From the NCBI RefSeq assembly GCF_009193295.2, contig NZ_CP059973.1, positions 4,712,001 to 4,776,000 of the forward strand: a stretch of DNA of 64,000 nt, written 5' to 3'. The position numbers and the translations under genes are program-made. This DNA comes from Bacteroides luhongzhouii (GTDB lineage Bacteria; Bacteroidota; Bacteroidia; Bacteroidales; Bacteroidaceae). Every line of letters begins with the position of its first letter. Position 1 is the stretch's first letter. Positions 36,201-44,734 of the stretch are shown here, one piece after another. Below the pieces are notes generated by a model. It was not told the DNA's origin and ran no database searches. It was given only the letters and a program-made list of their open reading frames with translations.

Positions 36201-36255
36201 TCAACAGCAGAATAGTCACCGACCGCTTCTGCAAGAAATATTTTATAAATTTCAT
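33223..36255 (-). CDS. RND efflux transporter permease
   Basis: 1010 residues from ATG 36255 (MKFIKYFLQKRSVTILLLIL), a full-length AcrB-type proton-driven inner-membrane pump with twelve membrane helices and two large periplasmic loops. Recognisable stretches are KMGKLEDAPFTIKQALVLTP, YSGASPSEVQSQVTDVLEES, and the TM4 region AMGMLVDNAIVVSDSALVN, which has Asp-Asn where many multidrug pumps have Asp-Asp. The second half has LLGMIIKNVIVLIDEINVQ. The DN variant occurs in less-studied RND subgroups, so substrate class cannot be assumed. The start is set 10 bp after the adaptor stop; the frame extends upstream into the adaptor gene. Confidence 0.93.
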   Translation of the reverse strand: MKFIKYFLQKRSVTILLLILVLGGGLLAYVKMGKLEDAPFTIKQALVLTPYSGASPSEVQSQVTDVLEESIQSLGELYYLKTENRAGLSKITVYVKKEIRADEMQQLWDKLRRKVNDVQSKLPAGAGPSVVNDDFGDVLGVFYGLTGEGYSYRELEEQAKLIKNELLKVKDVAKVEIYGVQPPTIDVILTPSVMAQSGITTMDISRAFDAQNRVVDAGGIDAGVNRIRIESTGNFYSLDDIRNMTIVSRTGEHFRLADIAEIKESYQSPSSNKMRIDGNPAVGIAISTVPTGNVVDMAEAVKDKIEQFAETMPDGFELQTIYDQGYESAVANQGFILNLIISVVTVVAILLFFIGFKNGILIGSGLVFSIFATLIVMLTQGIALQRMSLAAIIIAMGMLVDNAIVVSDSALVNMQRGMRKRVAIMRACSSTALPLLAATIIAILTFLPIYYSPHITGELLSSLVVVIGVSLMFSWVFALTQTPFFIQEFVRRPRPNELKAALFAGKYYDKFRGALRWVIRYRYATIGCMVVMLVLSAWSFKFIPKVFVPALDKQYFTLDMWLPEGTQIDETDRQAMDMATYIREQSETEMVSTYVGRTPPRYYLSNVSFGPQSNYAQILVKCKTSKLSRQLHARLQDSISLKYPDPLIKVNKFELSPLTEAVIEARFLGPDPAVLDSLVGQAIEVMRRNPKVADARNEWGNMSMVIRPVYDPVKAGALGITKASMMESVKSINDGLPVGIYRDDEKKVPVLLKSGCVDITDANALGDFSSWNGEKSAPLSQVTEKIETTWEFPQIRTYNRQLSMAAMCGVKPGYTMAEVHGEIRKEIEEIQLPEGYTFFWDAQYKDQGEAMQAIAKYFPLAFLALVVILVALFGNFREPVIIICILPLSLIGIAVGMLLTGFDFGFFPIAGWLGLLGMIIKNVIVLIDEINVQHRSGVDLYTSIIEATVSRTRPVLMAATTTIFGMVPLLFDVAFGGMAATIIFGLTFATGLTLFVTPALYSMFYKVKGK

Positions 36256-36265
36256 ACGTCCAAAC

Positions 36266-37336
36266 TTACTTTTGAGCAGTGATGGAGGTCTCTTGTTGCT
36301 GCGATATGACATCTACCGACATACCTTCCGAAAGGAAACGCAGTTTGCTGACAGCAATCATTTCTCCCACCTGCAATCCACTTTTCACTTCGACCTTCCC
36401 ATTCGGAAGCAATGCTCCCATAACAATTTTCCGTTTCGATACTTTCCCGGTGCTCTTGTCCACAGTCCACACATAATCGCCATCAACAGGACGATGGTTA
36501 AGAGCAGTCTGCGGTATAACAATCATGGACGCCACAGATGAAGACGGAGAGCCGAACTGTACTTTTCCGGACATTCCTGCCGGCCACTTGCTCTCTTTAT
36601 TCGGCAATAAAGCTGTCATCAGAAAAGAAAGGTTATTTCGGGTCGTACTTTTGGATATTTCTACGACTTTTGCCGGATATATGGTATCCGGACAAGCATC
36701 AAACCGAATCCCAACTTCTTTGATTCTATGGGCTTGAAGCGCAATATTCTGTGTGACATATGCTTCTATCTTCAATTGAGTGATATCAATAAAGGAAATA
36801 ACAGGTTGGGTTGCTTTCACATCCTGATATTTTTCAATATATACTTCTCCGACATATCCGGCAAAAGGTGCAATTAACTTTGTATCATATAATTCATTCG
36901 TTGCTGTTTCAAAAGCTGTTTTGGCAGAAGTATAATCCGCACATGCCTTTTCATAAGCACTGGCTGATAAATTACTTTTCTCATACAACACTTTTATTCG
37001 TTCAAATTCCGCTTTCGCCTGATTATAAATTGCCTCTGCCTGCTCTTTGCGAATACGAAAATCACGAGAGTCTATTTCAGCAATAATATCTCCACGATGA
37101 TAAAAATTTCCGGCATATACTTCAAAACGGTCAATGGGTCCACCTACCCGAAAAGAAAGTTCCGTTTCTTTGAATGGTTTCGAGATAAACGAAAACTCAC
37201 GCTCCGCAGAAGGAAGCGATATTTCCACCTCCGCCACTTTGATTCGTACCGGCTCATCCATTTTCTTTTCTCCTGCGTCACATGACGCAAGCAGACAGCT
37301 AAAGAACATGTACATTAAAAATTTAGTCGTTGTCAT
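36266..37336 (-). CDS. RND periplasmic adaptor lipoprotein
   Basis: 356 residues. Lipoprotein signal MTTTKFLMYMFFSCLLASCD with the lipid-attachment Cys near residue 19. A lipoyl half (SFRVGGPIDRFEVYAGNFYH), alpha-hairpin (about 95-150, FRIRKEQAEAIYNQAKAEFE), second lipoyl half (TKLIAPFAGYVGEVYIEKYQ), beta-barrel and membrane-proximal domains (VIPQTALNHRPVDGDYVWTV) follow. First gene of the operon adaptor-RND-TolC-LytS-LytTR. No TAnnTTTG box was found just upstream. Confidence 0.92.
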   Translation of the reverse strand: MTTTKFLMYMFFSCLLASCDAGEKKMDEPVRIKVAEVEISLPSAEREFSFISKPFKETELSFRVGGPIDRFEVYAGNFYHRGDIIAEIDSRDFRIRKEQAEAIYNQAKAEFERIKVLYEKSNLSASAYEKACADYTSAKTAFETATNELYDTKLIAPFAGYVGEVYIEKYQDVKATQPVISFIDITQLKIEAYVTQNIALQAHRIKEVGIRFDACPDTIYPAKVVEISKSTTRNNLSFLMTALLPNKESKWPAGMSGKVQFGSPSSSVASMIVIPQTALNHRPVDGDYVWTVDKSTGKVSKRKIVMGALLPNGKVEVKSGLQVGEMIAVSKLRFLSEGMSVDVISQQQETSITAQK

Positions 37337-37494
37337 TCTATTCTTAAATTAGTTATATTATCAACGGTACGAAAATAATGGAAAAGGTAGAAAACACTCA
37401 TCTTTAAGTTTCCAAAGCGGAAAAAGAAGGGACTCAAACGGAAAAATAAAAGATGAAAATTTGAGCCTTTCATACTACTTATGTGTTTCCTTAC

Positions 37495-37502
37495 TATCTT
37501 TG
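37495..37502 (+). promoter_or_regulatory. -7 box (TATCTTTG) of the NhaC-type gene
   Basis: TATCTTTG 31 bp before the ATG at 37533; no clear -33 box at the usual distance. It excludes the longer open frame starting at 37461. Confidence 0.5.
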
Positions 37503-37532
37503 CAGTTCGAACAAATAGTACTACTTTCATTT

Positions 37533-38834
37533 ATGACTGAAGAAAAAATACATAAAGACCGTCCCGGAAACTGGTGGGCATTGAGCCCGTTACTCGTATT
37601 CCTCTGCCTCTATCTGGTGACTTCCATCCTCGTCAACGACTTTTATAAAGTGCCTATCACAGTGGCTTTTCTCATCTCTTCCTGTTATGCCATCGCCATT
37701 ACACGCGGCTTGAAACTGGACCAGCGTATCTATCAATTCTCGGTAGGAGCTGCCAATAAGAATATCCTCCTGATGATATGGATATTCATTCTTGCCGGAG
37801 CTTTTGCTCAAAGTGCAAAGCAAATGGGGGCAATCGATGCCACCGTCAATCTGACACTGCATATTCTTCCGGATAACCTGTTGCTGGCAGGTATCTTTAT
37901 TGCCGCCTGTTTCATCTCTTTATCCATCGGAACCAGCGTAGGAACTATTGTCGCTCTTACTCCCGTTGCCGTAGGACTGGCAGAAAAGACAGAAATAGCT
38001 CTCCCTTTTATGGTAGCTATTGTAATAGGCGGCTCCTTTTTCGGAGACAACCTATCTTTTATCTCCGATACCACCATTGCTTCAACAAAAACCCAGGAAT
38101 GTGTAATGCGTGATAAATTCCGGGTAAATTCTATGATTGTCATTCCGGCAGCCATCATTGTATTGGGAATTTACATATTTCAGGGACTGTCCATTACTGC
38201 TCCCGTCCAAACACAAAACATCGAATGGATAAAAGTTATACCTTATATAATAGTATTAGGAACAGCCATTGCCGGAATGAACGTGATGCTCGTACTCATA
38301 ATAGGTATATTGACAAGTGGCATCATTGGCATCGCTACCGGCAGCTTCGGAATCTTCGACTGGTTTGGTGCCATGGGAACAGGAATTACAGGAATGGGAG
38401 AATTGATTATTATCACTCTACTGGCCGGAGGGATGCTCGAAACAATCCGTTATAACGGTGGTATCGATTTCATTATCCGGAAACTCACCCGCCACGTCAA
38501 TGGCAAAAGAGGAGCCGAGCTAAGCATCGCTGCTCTCGTTAGTATCGCCAACTTATGTACTGCCAACAACACGATTGCCATTATCACAACAGGACCGATT
38601 GCCAAAGATATTGCCGTGAAATTCCATCTCGACCGAAGAAAAACAGCCAGTATCCTCGATACTTTCTCCTGCCTGATACAAGGAATTATCCCCTATGGAG
38701 CGCAGATGCTAATTGCAGCGGGACTTGCCAGCATCTCCCCTATCAGTATCATCGGAAATCTCTACTATCCATTTACAATGGGAGCATGCGCCCTGCTCGC
38801 GATTTTGTTCCGCTATCCGAAACGGTATTCGTAA
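37533..38834 (+). CDS. Na+/H+ antiporter, NhaC family
   Basis: 433 residues with about eleven hydrophobic segments and the NhaC-type sequence pattern: SIGTSVGTIVALTPVAVGLA, VIGGSFFGDNLSFISDTTIA (with the conserved acidic residue in a membrane segment) and SIANLCTANNTIAIITTGPI. Probably exchanges Na+ for H+ across the inner membrane; some relatives move organic acids with Na+. Start 37533 (MTEEKIHKDRPGNWW) lies after the -7 box. Single-gene unit upstream of rpsP. Confidence 0.9.
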   Translation: MTEEKIHKDRPGNWWALSPLLVFLCLYLVTSILVNDFYKVPITVAFLISSCYAIAITRGLKLDQRIYQFSVGAANKNILLMIWIFILAGAFAQSAKQMGAIDATVNLTLHILPDNLLLAGIFIAACFISLSIGTSVGTIVALTPVAVGLAEKTEIALPFMVAIVIGGSFFGDNLSFISDTTIASTKTQECVMRDKFRVNSMIVIPAAIIVLGIYIFQGLSITAPVQTQNIEWIKVIPYIIVLGTAIAGMNVMLVLIIGILTSGIIGIATGSFGIFDWFGAMGTGITGMGELIIITLLAGGMLETIRYNGGIDFIIRKLTRHVNGKRGAELSIAALVSIANLCTANNTIAIITTGPIAKDIAVKFHLDRRKTASILDTFSCLIQGIIPYGAQMLIAAGLASISPISIIGNLYYPFTMGACALLAILFRYPKRYS

Positions 38835-38849
38835 AAAAGATGCGAAATG

Positions 38850-38880
38850 TTTGTCAATCAAAAGAAAAGCCGTATCTTTG
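38850..38880 (+). promoter_or_regulatory. rpsP promoter (TTTG-N19-TATCTTTG)
   Basis: TTTG (38850-38853), a 19-bp spacer and TATCTTTG (38873-38880) are a full match to the Bacteroides sigma consensus, about 60 bp before rpsP. The -33 box lies just past the NhaC stop. Confidence 0.85.
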
Positions 38881-38940
38881 TGCCCGCTATTACGAGATAA
38901 TAGCATAATTCAAATCAATCATTAAAAACAATTATTTAAA

Positions 38941-39495
38941 ATGGCAACTAGAATCAGATTGCAGAGACACGGACGTAAAAGTTACGCGTTCTATTCAATT
39001 GTAATTGCAGACAGCAGAGCACCACGTGATGGTAAATTTATTGAGAAGATTGGTACTTACAACCCTAACACCAATCCTGCTACAGTAGATTTGAATTTCG
39101 ACGCTGCATTGGCATGGGTACTGAAAGGTGCACAACCAAGTGACACTGTACGTAACATCCTTTCTCGTGAAGGAGTTTACATGAAGAAACATCTTCTGGG
39201 CGGTGTGGCAAAAGGCGCATTCGGAGAAGCAGAAGCAGAAGCAAAATTCGAAGCTTGGAAAAACAACAAACAGTCAGGTTTGGCTACTTTGAAAGCTAAA
39301 CAAGACGAGGCTAAGAAAGCTGAAGCTAAAGCACGTCTGGAAGCAGAAAAGAAAATCAACGAAGTGAAAGCAAAAGCACTCGCTGAAAAGAAAGCTGCTG
39401 AAGCTGCTGAAAAAGCTGCTGCTGAAGCACCTGCAGAAGAAGCTGCCGCAGCTCCGGCTGAAGAAGCTCCTGCAACAGAAGCTGCTGCTGAATAA
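38941..39495 (+). CDS. rpsP: 30S ribosomal protein S16
   Basis: 184 residues. The S16 core fills about residues 1-85 ([40 protein letters not shown]). A long charged tail of Lys/Glu/Ala repeats follows ([20 protein letters not shown], then Ala/Glu/Pro). Such a tail is usual in Bacteroidetes S16 and absent from E. coli S16. Strong promoter upstream and terminator downstream make it a single-gene unit. Codon use is that of a highly expressed gene. Confidence 0.97.
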   Translation: MATRIRLQRHGRKSYAFYSIVIADSRAPRDGKFIEKIGTYNPNTNPATVDLNFDAALAWVLKGAQPSDTVRNILSREGVYMKKHLLGGVAKGAFGEAEAEAKFEAWKNNKQSGLATLKAKQDEAKKAEAKARLEAEKKINEVKAKALAEKKAAEAAEKAAAEAPAEEAAAAPAEEAPATEAAAE

Positions 39496-39536
39496 ATTTC
39501 AGCAGATTCCGAACAAGAAATTAGGAAAAAACAATA

Positions 39537-39570
39537 AATCCTCTCCGGTCTGCCGGAGGGGATTTTTTTA
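39537..39570 (+). terminator. rpsP terminator
   Basis: AATCCTCTCCGG (39537-39548) pairs with CCGGAGGGGATT (39553-39564) with one wobble, followed by a run of seven T (39563-39569). Confidence 0.9.
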
Positions 39571-39635
39571 TTACTTTCTGCTATAAAACATATCAAATTA
39601 TTTATTCCATTCAAAATAAAATACCTTTCTTTGCA

Positions 39636-39654
39636 TCAGCATAGTTCAGCATAG
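39636..39654 (+). promoter_or_regulatory. FucR operator 1 (tandem repeat) before fucR
   Basis: TCAGCATAGTTCAGCATAG consists of two direct repeats of TCAGCATAG joined by T, 20 bp before the fucR start. The same arrangement, with C for T at two places, occurs before fucI. Shared, unusual direct-repeat sites at both members of the regulon mark them as FucR sites. Confidence 0.75.
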
Positions 39655-39673
39655 TATTATTTATTTTCCGAGC

Positions 39674-40669
39674 ATGAAACGAATTGATAAAAAGGCAACA
39701 TTCGGACAACAGGCAAGCAAGGTTACGCAACTAGCGGACGCACTTAGCCAAGCGATTTCCAGGAAAGAATTTCTTGAAGGAGATTCTTTGCCTTCCATCA
39801 ATCAGTTAAGCGCTCAATACGGAGTATCACGTGATACGGTTTTCAAGGCTTTCCTTGATTTACGCGAACGAGGACTGATCGACTCCACTCCCGGCAAAGG
39901 ATATTATGTGACGAGCCTGGTGACAAATGTCTTATTGCTGCTCGACCAATATACTCCATTCAAAGAAGCTTTATACAATAGTTTCGTCAGACATCTGCCT
40001 ATCAACTATAAGGTAGACTTATTGTTTCATCAATACAACGAACGGTTGTTCAATACAATCCTCCGGGAATCCATCGGAAAATACAACAAATACATTGTGA
40101 TGAATTTCGATAACGAGAAATTCAGCACTGTTCTCAATAAAATTAATCCTTCAAGATTATTACTTCTCGATTTCGGCAAATTTGAAAAAGAAAAGTATTC
40201 ATATATCTGCCAGGATTTTGATGAATCTTTCTATCAGGCATTAAATCAGCTGAAGGAAAGGTTGAAGAACTATCACCAACTCGTTTTTCTGTTTCCCAAA
40301 AGCCTGAAACACCCCCAAAGCAGTAAGGTGTATTTTACCCGTTTCTGTCAGGAACAAGGATTCCTCTGTGAAATACAGGAGGATATTGAGAATCTAATCG
40401 TACGTAAGGGAGTTGCCTATATCGCCATCAAACAACAAGACGTAGTAAAGGTAGTGAAACAAGGAAGATTGGAAGGGCTGAAATGCGGAAAAGATTTTGG
40501 CCTGTTGGCGTACAATGATATTCCTTCCTATGAAGTGATTGATGAAGGAATAACCTCGTTGAGTATTGATTGGGAAATGATGGGAAACGAAGCTGCCAAT
40601 TTCGTTCTCAATAATGTACCGGTGCAGAAGTTCTTGCCGACGGAAGTAAGACTTCGAAAGTCGCTTTAA
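39674..40669 (+). CDS. fucR: GntR-family regulator of fucose catabolism
   Basis: 331 residues. The GntR winged helix is at about residues 15-85 (GDSLPSINQLSAQYGVSRDT, VFKAFLDLRERGLIDSTPGK). A periplasmic-binding-protein-like effector domain follows from about residue 90 (VLLLLDQYTPFKEALYNSFV to NEAANFVLNNVPVQKFLPTE). In B. thetaiotaomicron FucR represses the fucose operon and is relieved by L-fucose; the gene order here is the same. The tandem-repeat sites before fucR and fucI suggest autoregulation plus control of the operon. Confidence 0.93.
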   Translation: MKRIDKKATFGQQASKVTQLADALSQAISRKEFLEGDSLPSINQLSAQYGVSRDTVFKAFLDLRERGLIDSTPGKGYYVTSLVTNVLLLLDQYTPFKEALYNSFVRHLPINYKVDLLFHQYNERLFNTILRESIGKYNKYIVMNFDNEKFSTVLNKINPSRLLLLDFGKFEKEKYSYICQDFDESFYQALNQLKERLKNYHQLVFLFPKSLKHPQSSKVYFTRFCQEQGFLCEIQEDIENLIVRKGVAYIAIKQQDVVKVVKQGRLEGLKCGKDFGLLAYNDIPSYEVIDEGITSLSIDWEMMGNEAANFVLNNVPVQKFLPTEVRLRKSL

Positions 40670-40686
40670 TTTTTTTTGCGAATATA

Positions 40687-40705
40687 TCAGCACAGTTCAG
40701 CACAG
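40687..40705 (+). promoter_or_regulatory. FucR operator 2 (tandem repeat) before fucI
   Basis: TCAGCACAGTTCAGCACAG, the counterpart of the site at 39636-39654, 31 bp before fucI. A TTTG lies 9 bp upstream (40675-40678), so the site probably sits between the promoter boxes or over the -7 region. Confidence 0.75.
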
Positions 40706-40736
40706 ATATTAATTAATCCTTTAATATAAAGAAACC

Positions 40737-42512
40737 ATGAAAAAGTATCCTAAAATCGGGATTCGTCCCACAATCGATGGTCGCCAGGGTGGTGTTCGCG
40801 AAAGCCTTGAAGAAAAAACAATGAATTTGGCAAAAGCAGTAGCCGAGTTAATAAGCAGCAACCTGAAAAACGGTGATGGCAGTCCGGTGGAATGTGTCAT
40901 TGCCGATAGCACGATCGGACGCGTAGCCGAAAGTGCAGCTTGCGCAGAGAAGTTTGAAAGAGAAGGGGTCGGCTCTACCATTACCGTCACTTCCTGCTGG
41001 TGTTATGGCGCTGAAACGATGGATATGAACCCACATTATCCGAAAGCTGTTTGGGGATTCAATGGCACAGAACGTCCGGGAGCTGTATACCTTGCTGCCG
41101 TACTTGCCGGACACGCACAAAAAGGCCTTCCCGCATTCGGTATCTACGGACGCGACGTTCAAGATTTAGACGACAACACAATCCCTGAAGATGTATCAGA
41201 AAAGATTCTTCGCTTTGCACGTGCCGCACAGGCAGTAGCTACGATGAGAGGCAAATCTTACCTGTCAATGGGTAGTGTATCTATGGGTATCGCCGGTTCT
41301 ATTGTTAATCCTGATTTCTTCCAGGAGTATTTGGGAATGCGTAATGAGTCAATAGACCTCACAGAAATCATCCGCCGAATGGACGAAGGCATCTATGACC
41401 ACGAAGAATACGCCAAAGCCATGGCCTGGACTGAAAAAAATTGCAAGATAAACGAAGGTGAAGACTTCAAGAACCGTCCTGAAAAGCGTAAAACCCGTGA
41501 ACAGAAAGACGCTGATTGGGAATTCATTGTAAAGATGACGATTATCATGCGCGACTTGATGACCGGAAATCCCAAATTGAAAGAAATGGGATTCAAGGAA
41601 GAAGCCTTGGGACACAATGCCATTGCAGCCGGTTTCCAGGGACAACGCCAATGGACAGACTTTTATCCTAATGGTGACTATCCGGAAGCTTTACTCAATA
41701 CTTCTTTTGACTGGAACGGTATCCGTGAAGCATTTGTTGTAGCTACCGAGAACGATGCCTGCAACGGCGTAGCTATGCTGTTTGGACATTTATTGACTAA
41801 CCGCGCCCAAATATTCTCCGATGTACGTACTTACTGGAGCCCTGAAGCCGTGAAACGTGTAACCGGCAAAGAATTGAGCGGATTGGCAGCAAATGGTATC
41901 ATCCATCTTATCAATTCCGGCGCAACGACTCTCGACGGTTCCGGCCAATCATTAGACGCAGCAGGCAATCCGGTTATGAAAGAGCCATGGAACCTGACTG
42001 ACACAGACGTAGAAAACTGCCTGAAAGCAACTACCTGGTATCCGGCAGACCGTGACTACTTCCGTGGTGGCGGCTTCTCTTCAAACTTCCTGTCAAAAGG
42101 CGGAATGCCCGTAACCATGATGCGCCTCAACCTGATTAAAGGCCTAGGCCCTGTCCTGCAAATCGCAGAAGGATGGACAGTGGAAATTGATCCGGAAATC
42201 CATCAGAAACTCAATATGCGTACAGATCCTACATGGCCTACCACCTGGTTTGTACCCCGCCTGTGTGAAAAACCGGCCTTCAAAGATGTATATTCTGTAA
42301 TGAATAACTGGGGAGCCAACCATGGAGCCATCAGCTATGGACATATCGGTCAGGACTTAATCACTCTTGCTTCCATGCTCCGCATCCCGGTATGCATGCA
42401 CAACGTAGAAGACAACGAGATATTCCGTCCGGCAGCCTGGAACGCCTTCGGCATGGACAAAGAAGGGTCAGATTACAGAGCTTGTGCAACTTATGGCCCT
42501 ATCTACAAATAA
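40737..42512 (+). CDS. fucI: L-fucose isomerase
   Basis: Converts L-fucose to L-fuculose. 591 residues, the same length as the E. coli enzyme, starting [20 protein letters not shown]. Active-site stretches are present: [20 protein letters not shown] (catalytic Glu near residue 338) and [13 protein letters not shown] (catalytic Asp near 362), with C-terminal [20 protein letters not shown] supplying the metal-binding His. First enzyme of the fuc operon, 67 bp after fucR, with a FucR site in the gap. Followed by a hairpin-containing gap before fucA. Confidence 0.97.
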   Translation: MKKYPKIGIRPTIDGRQGGVRESLEEKTMNLAKAVAELISSNLKNGDGSPVECVIADSTIGRVAESAACAEKFEREGVGSTITVTSCWCYGAETMDMNPHYPKAVWGFNGTERPGAVYLAAVLAGHAQKGLPAFGIYGRDVQDLDDNTIPEDVSEKILRFARAAQAVATMRGKSYLSMGSVSMGIAGSIVNPDFFQEYLGMRNESIDLTEIIRRMDEGIYDHEEYAKAMAWTEKNCKINEGEDFKNRPEKRKTREQKDADWEFIVKMTIIMRDLMTGNPKLKEMGFKEEALGHNAIAAGFQGQRQWTDFYPNGDYPEALLNTSFDWNGIREAFVVATENDACNGVAMLFGHLLTNRAQIFSDVRTYWSPEAVKRVTGKELSGLAANGIIHLINSGATTLDGSGQSLDAAGNPVMKEPWNLTDTDVENCLKATTWYPADRDYFRGGGFSSNFLSKGGMPVTMMRLNLIKGLGPVLQIAEGWTVEIDPEIHQKLNMRTDPTWPTTWFVPRLCEKPAFKDVYSVMNNWGANHGAISYGHIGQDLITLASMLRIPVCMHNVEDNEIFRPAAWNAFGMDKEGSDYRACATYGPIYK

Positions 42513-42521
42513 TTTTAATTC

Positions 42522-42592
42522 AGGCACGGATTATGCGGATTACACTGTTACTTTATGCAATCATACTTCTAAAAACCGTGTAATCCGTGCCT
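42522..42592 (+). repeat. Intercistronic hairpin between fucI and fucA
   Basis: AGGCACGGATTA (42522-42533) pairs with TAATCCGTGCCT (42581-42592). Alternatively CGGATTACAC (42536-42545) pairs with GTGTAATCCG (42578-42587), so two mutually exclusive stems exist. Just downstream is TATCTTTG (42631-42638), a -7-like box only 5 bp before the fucA start. Possible RNA-processing or attenuation element. Confidence 0.6.
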
Positions 42593-42643
42593 AAAATGAT
42601 TTTTTAAATACGACTTATCAATTAATAATTTATCTTTGTAATT

Positions 42644-43282
42644 ATGATTACCAACGAACATATAGAACAGTTCATCGAACAAGCACACCGTTATGGGGAT
42701 GCAAAGTTAATGCTTTGCAGCAGCGGTAACCTTTCCTGGAGAATCGGCGAAGAAGCATTGATTTCCGGTACGGGTTCCTGGGTTCCCACACTTGGCAAAG
42801 AAAAAGTCTCTATTTGCCATATTGCCAGCGGTACTCCTACCAACGGTGTAAAGCCTTCTATGGAAAGTACATTCCATTTAGGGATTCTCCGCGAACGTCC
42901 GGACGTCAATGTCGTTCTCCACTTCCAATCGGAATATGCCACAGCTGTCTCCTGCATGAAGAACAAACCGACAAACTTCAACGTAACAGCAGAAATTCCC
43001 TGCCATGTAGGTTCGGAAATACCTGTGATTCCGTATTATCGTCCCGGCTCACCGGAACTGGCAAAAGCCGTGGTAGAAGCCATGCTAAAGCATAACTCGG
43101 TTTTACTGACCAACCACGGGCAAGTGGTATGCGGAAAAGACTTCGATCAAGTATATGAACGGGCTACCTTTTTTGAAATGGCTTGCCGCATCATCGTTCA
43201 ATCCGGTGGTGATTATTCAGTACTCACACCGACAGAAATTGAAGACCTGGAAATCTACGTATTAGGAAAGAAAAACAACTAG
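42644..43282 (+). CDS. fucA: L-fuculose-1-phosphate aldolase (class II aldolase/adducin family)
   Basis: 212 residues; cleaves L-fuculose-1-phosphate to dihydroxyacetone phosphate and L-lactaldehyde. Phosphate-binding SSGNLSWRIGEEALISGTGS is conserved. Aligned without gaps to E. coli FucA over KPSMESTFHLGILRERPDVN and the next 12 residues, the catalytic Glu (E73) and first Zn His (H92) are kept, but the second Zn ligand (H94) is Gln95 in LHFQSEYATAV. The third His is in LLTNHGQVVCG (residue 158). Operon context leaves little doubt about the step; the altered ligand deserves a check. It starts 131 bp after fucI. Confidence 0.9.
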   Translation: MITNEHIEQFIEQAHRYGDAKLMLCSSGNLSWRIGEEALISGTGSWVPTLGKEKVSICHIASGTPTNGVKPSMESTFHLGILRERPDVNVVLHFQSEYATAVSCMKNKPTNFNVTAEIPCHVGSEIPVIPYYRPGSPELAKAVVEAMLKHNSVLLTNHGQVVCGKDFDQVYERATFFEMACRIIVQSGGDYSVLTPTEIEDLEIYVLGKKNN

Positions 43283-43297
43283 TATCCGGGCAATACC

Positions 43298-44728
43298 ATG
43301 AAAGATTCCATTAAACACACTTATTTAGCAGCAGACTTCGGAGGCGGAAGTGGACGGATCATCGCCGGCTTCCTTTGCCATGGCAAACTGGAGTTGGAAG
43401 AGGTATACCGCTTTTCCAACCGGCAGGTCAAACTAGGAAATCATATCTACTGGGATTTCCTAGCTCTGTTTGAAGATATGAAAACCGGACTGAAACTGGC
43501 TGCACAAAAAGGATATGCCGTAAAGGGTATTGGTATTGACACCTGGGGAGTGGATTTCGGACTGATTGACAAGCATGGAAACCTGTTAGGAAATCCAGTC
43601 TGTTATCGGGACGCAAGAACAGAGGGAATACCGGCAGAAGTATTCAAGTTATTGGATGAACGCCAACACTATGCTGACACCGGTATTCAGGCGATGCCCA
43701 TCAATACGCTGTTTCAACTTTACAGCATGAAACAGCATCAAGATGCGCAGTTGGAAGTTGCCCGGCAACTTTTATTCATGCCCGACCTTTTCAGTTATTT
43801 CCTGACAGGAGTAGCCAATAATGAATATTGCATCGCCTCCACCTCCGAATTACTCGATGGCAAATCGCGGAATTGGTCATTGGATACCATACGTGCCTTA
43901 GGTCTTCCCGAACATCTGTTCGGGAAGGTTATTCTCCCCGGAACAATCAGAGGAACTCTGAAAGAGGATATTGCCCGTGAAACGGGACTGGGTATCATAG
44001 ACGTTATTGCCGTCGGTTCACACGACACAGCCAGTGCTGTCGCTGCTGTTCCTGCCGTAGAAAGTCCTATCGCTTTCCTTAGTTCCGGCACTTGGTCGCT
44101 ACTGGGAGTGGAAGTGGATGCCCCCATATTGACGGAAGAAGCAAGAAAAGCTCAATTCACCAATGAAGGAGGTGTAGGCGGCAAAATCCGTTTCCTACAG
44201 AATATAACAGGATTATGGATTTTACAACGCTTGATGAGTGAATGGAAAGCATGTGGCGAAGAACAAAATTATGATATAATCCTCCCGCAAGCTGCCGAAG
44301 CAAAGATTGTAACCATTATCCCTGTAGATGACGCAACATTCATGAATCCGGAAAATATGGAAAACGCTCTTATTCATTATTGTCGGCATCATGATTTACA
44401 AGTGCCTAAAAACAAAGCAGAAACCGTGAGATGTGTACTCCAATCATTAGCTTTCAAATATCGACAGGCGGTGGAACAGCTCAACCGTTGTCTCCCCTCT
44501 CCGATCCGTCAGCTAAACATCATTGGCGGAGGATCACAAAACCAATTACTCAACCAACTGACAGCTAACGAACTCGGTATTCCCGTTTATGCAGGTCCGG
44601 TAGAAGCCACTGCAATGGGGAACATTCTGACACAGGCTATGGCTAAAGGAGAAATAGCCAACCTTCGTGAATTGAGAGAGATTGTAACTCACAGCGTTAC
44701 ACCACAAGTATATTACCCTAAAAAATAA
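43298..44728 (+). CDS. fucK: L-fuculokinase / rhamnulokinase-type FGGY kinase
   Basis: 476 residues of the FGGY carbohydrate kinase family. The N-terminal phosphate-1 motif is LAADFGGGSGRIIAGF and the sugar-binding region is GIGIDTWGVDFGLIDKHGN. The C-terminal half has GSHDTASAVAAVPA, AFLSSGTWSLLGVE and the ATP-site NIIGGGSQNQLLNQLTANEL. Sequence style is closer to rhamnulokinases than to E. coli FucK, as in B. thetaiotaomicron, but the operon position shows it phosphorylates L-fuculose. It starts 15 bp after fucA. Confidence 0.93.
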   Translation: MKDSIKHTYLAADFGGGSGRIIAGFLCHGKLELEEVYRFSNRQVKLGNHIYWDFLALFEDMKTGLKLAAQKGYAVKGIGIDTWGVDFGLIDKHGNLLGNPVCYRDARTEGIPAEVFKLLDERQHYADTGIQAMPINTLFQLYSMKQHQDAQLEVARQLLFMPDLFSYFLTGVANNEYCIASTSELLDGKSRNWSLDTIRALGLPEHLFGKVILPGTIRGTLKEDIARETGLGIIDVIAVGSHDTASAVAAVPAVESPIAFLSSGTWSLLGVEVDAPILTEEARKAQFTNEGGVGGKIRFLQNITGLWILQRLMSEWKACGEEQNYDIILPQAAEAKIVTIIPVDDATFMNPENMENALIHYCRHHDLQVPKNKAETVRCVLQSLAFKYRQAVEQLNRCLPSPIRQLNIIGGGSQNQLLNQLTANELGIPVYAGPVEATAMGNILTQAMAKGEIANLRELREIVTHSVTPQVYYPKK

Positions 44729-44734
44729 AAGCAT

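Noticed and set aside
38941..39495. S16 tail as a novel fusion
   Set aside because: Charged Ala-rich S16 extensions are usual in Bacteroidetes.
39177..39614. Long minus-strand frame opposite rpsP
   Set aside because: Shadow of the Ala/Glu/Lys-rich S16 tail; product is low-complexity Ser/Ala with no independent support.
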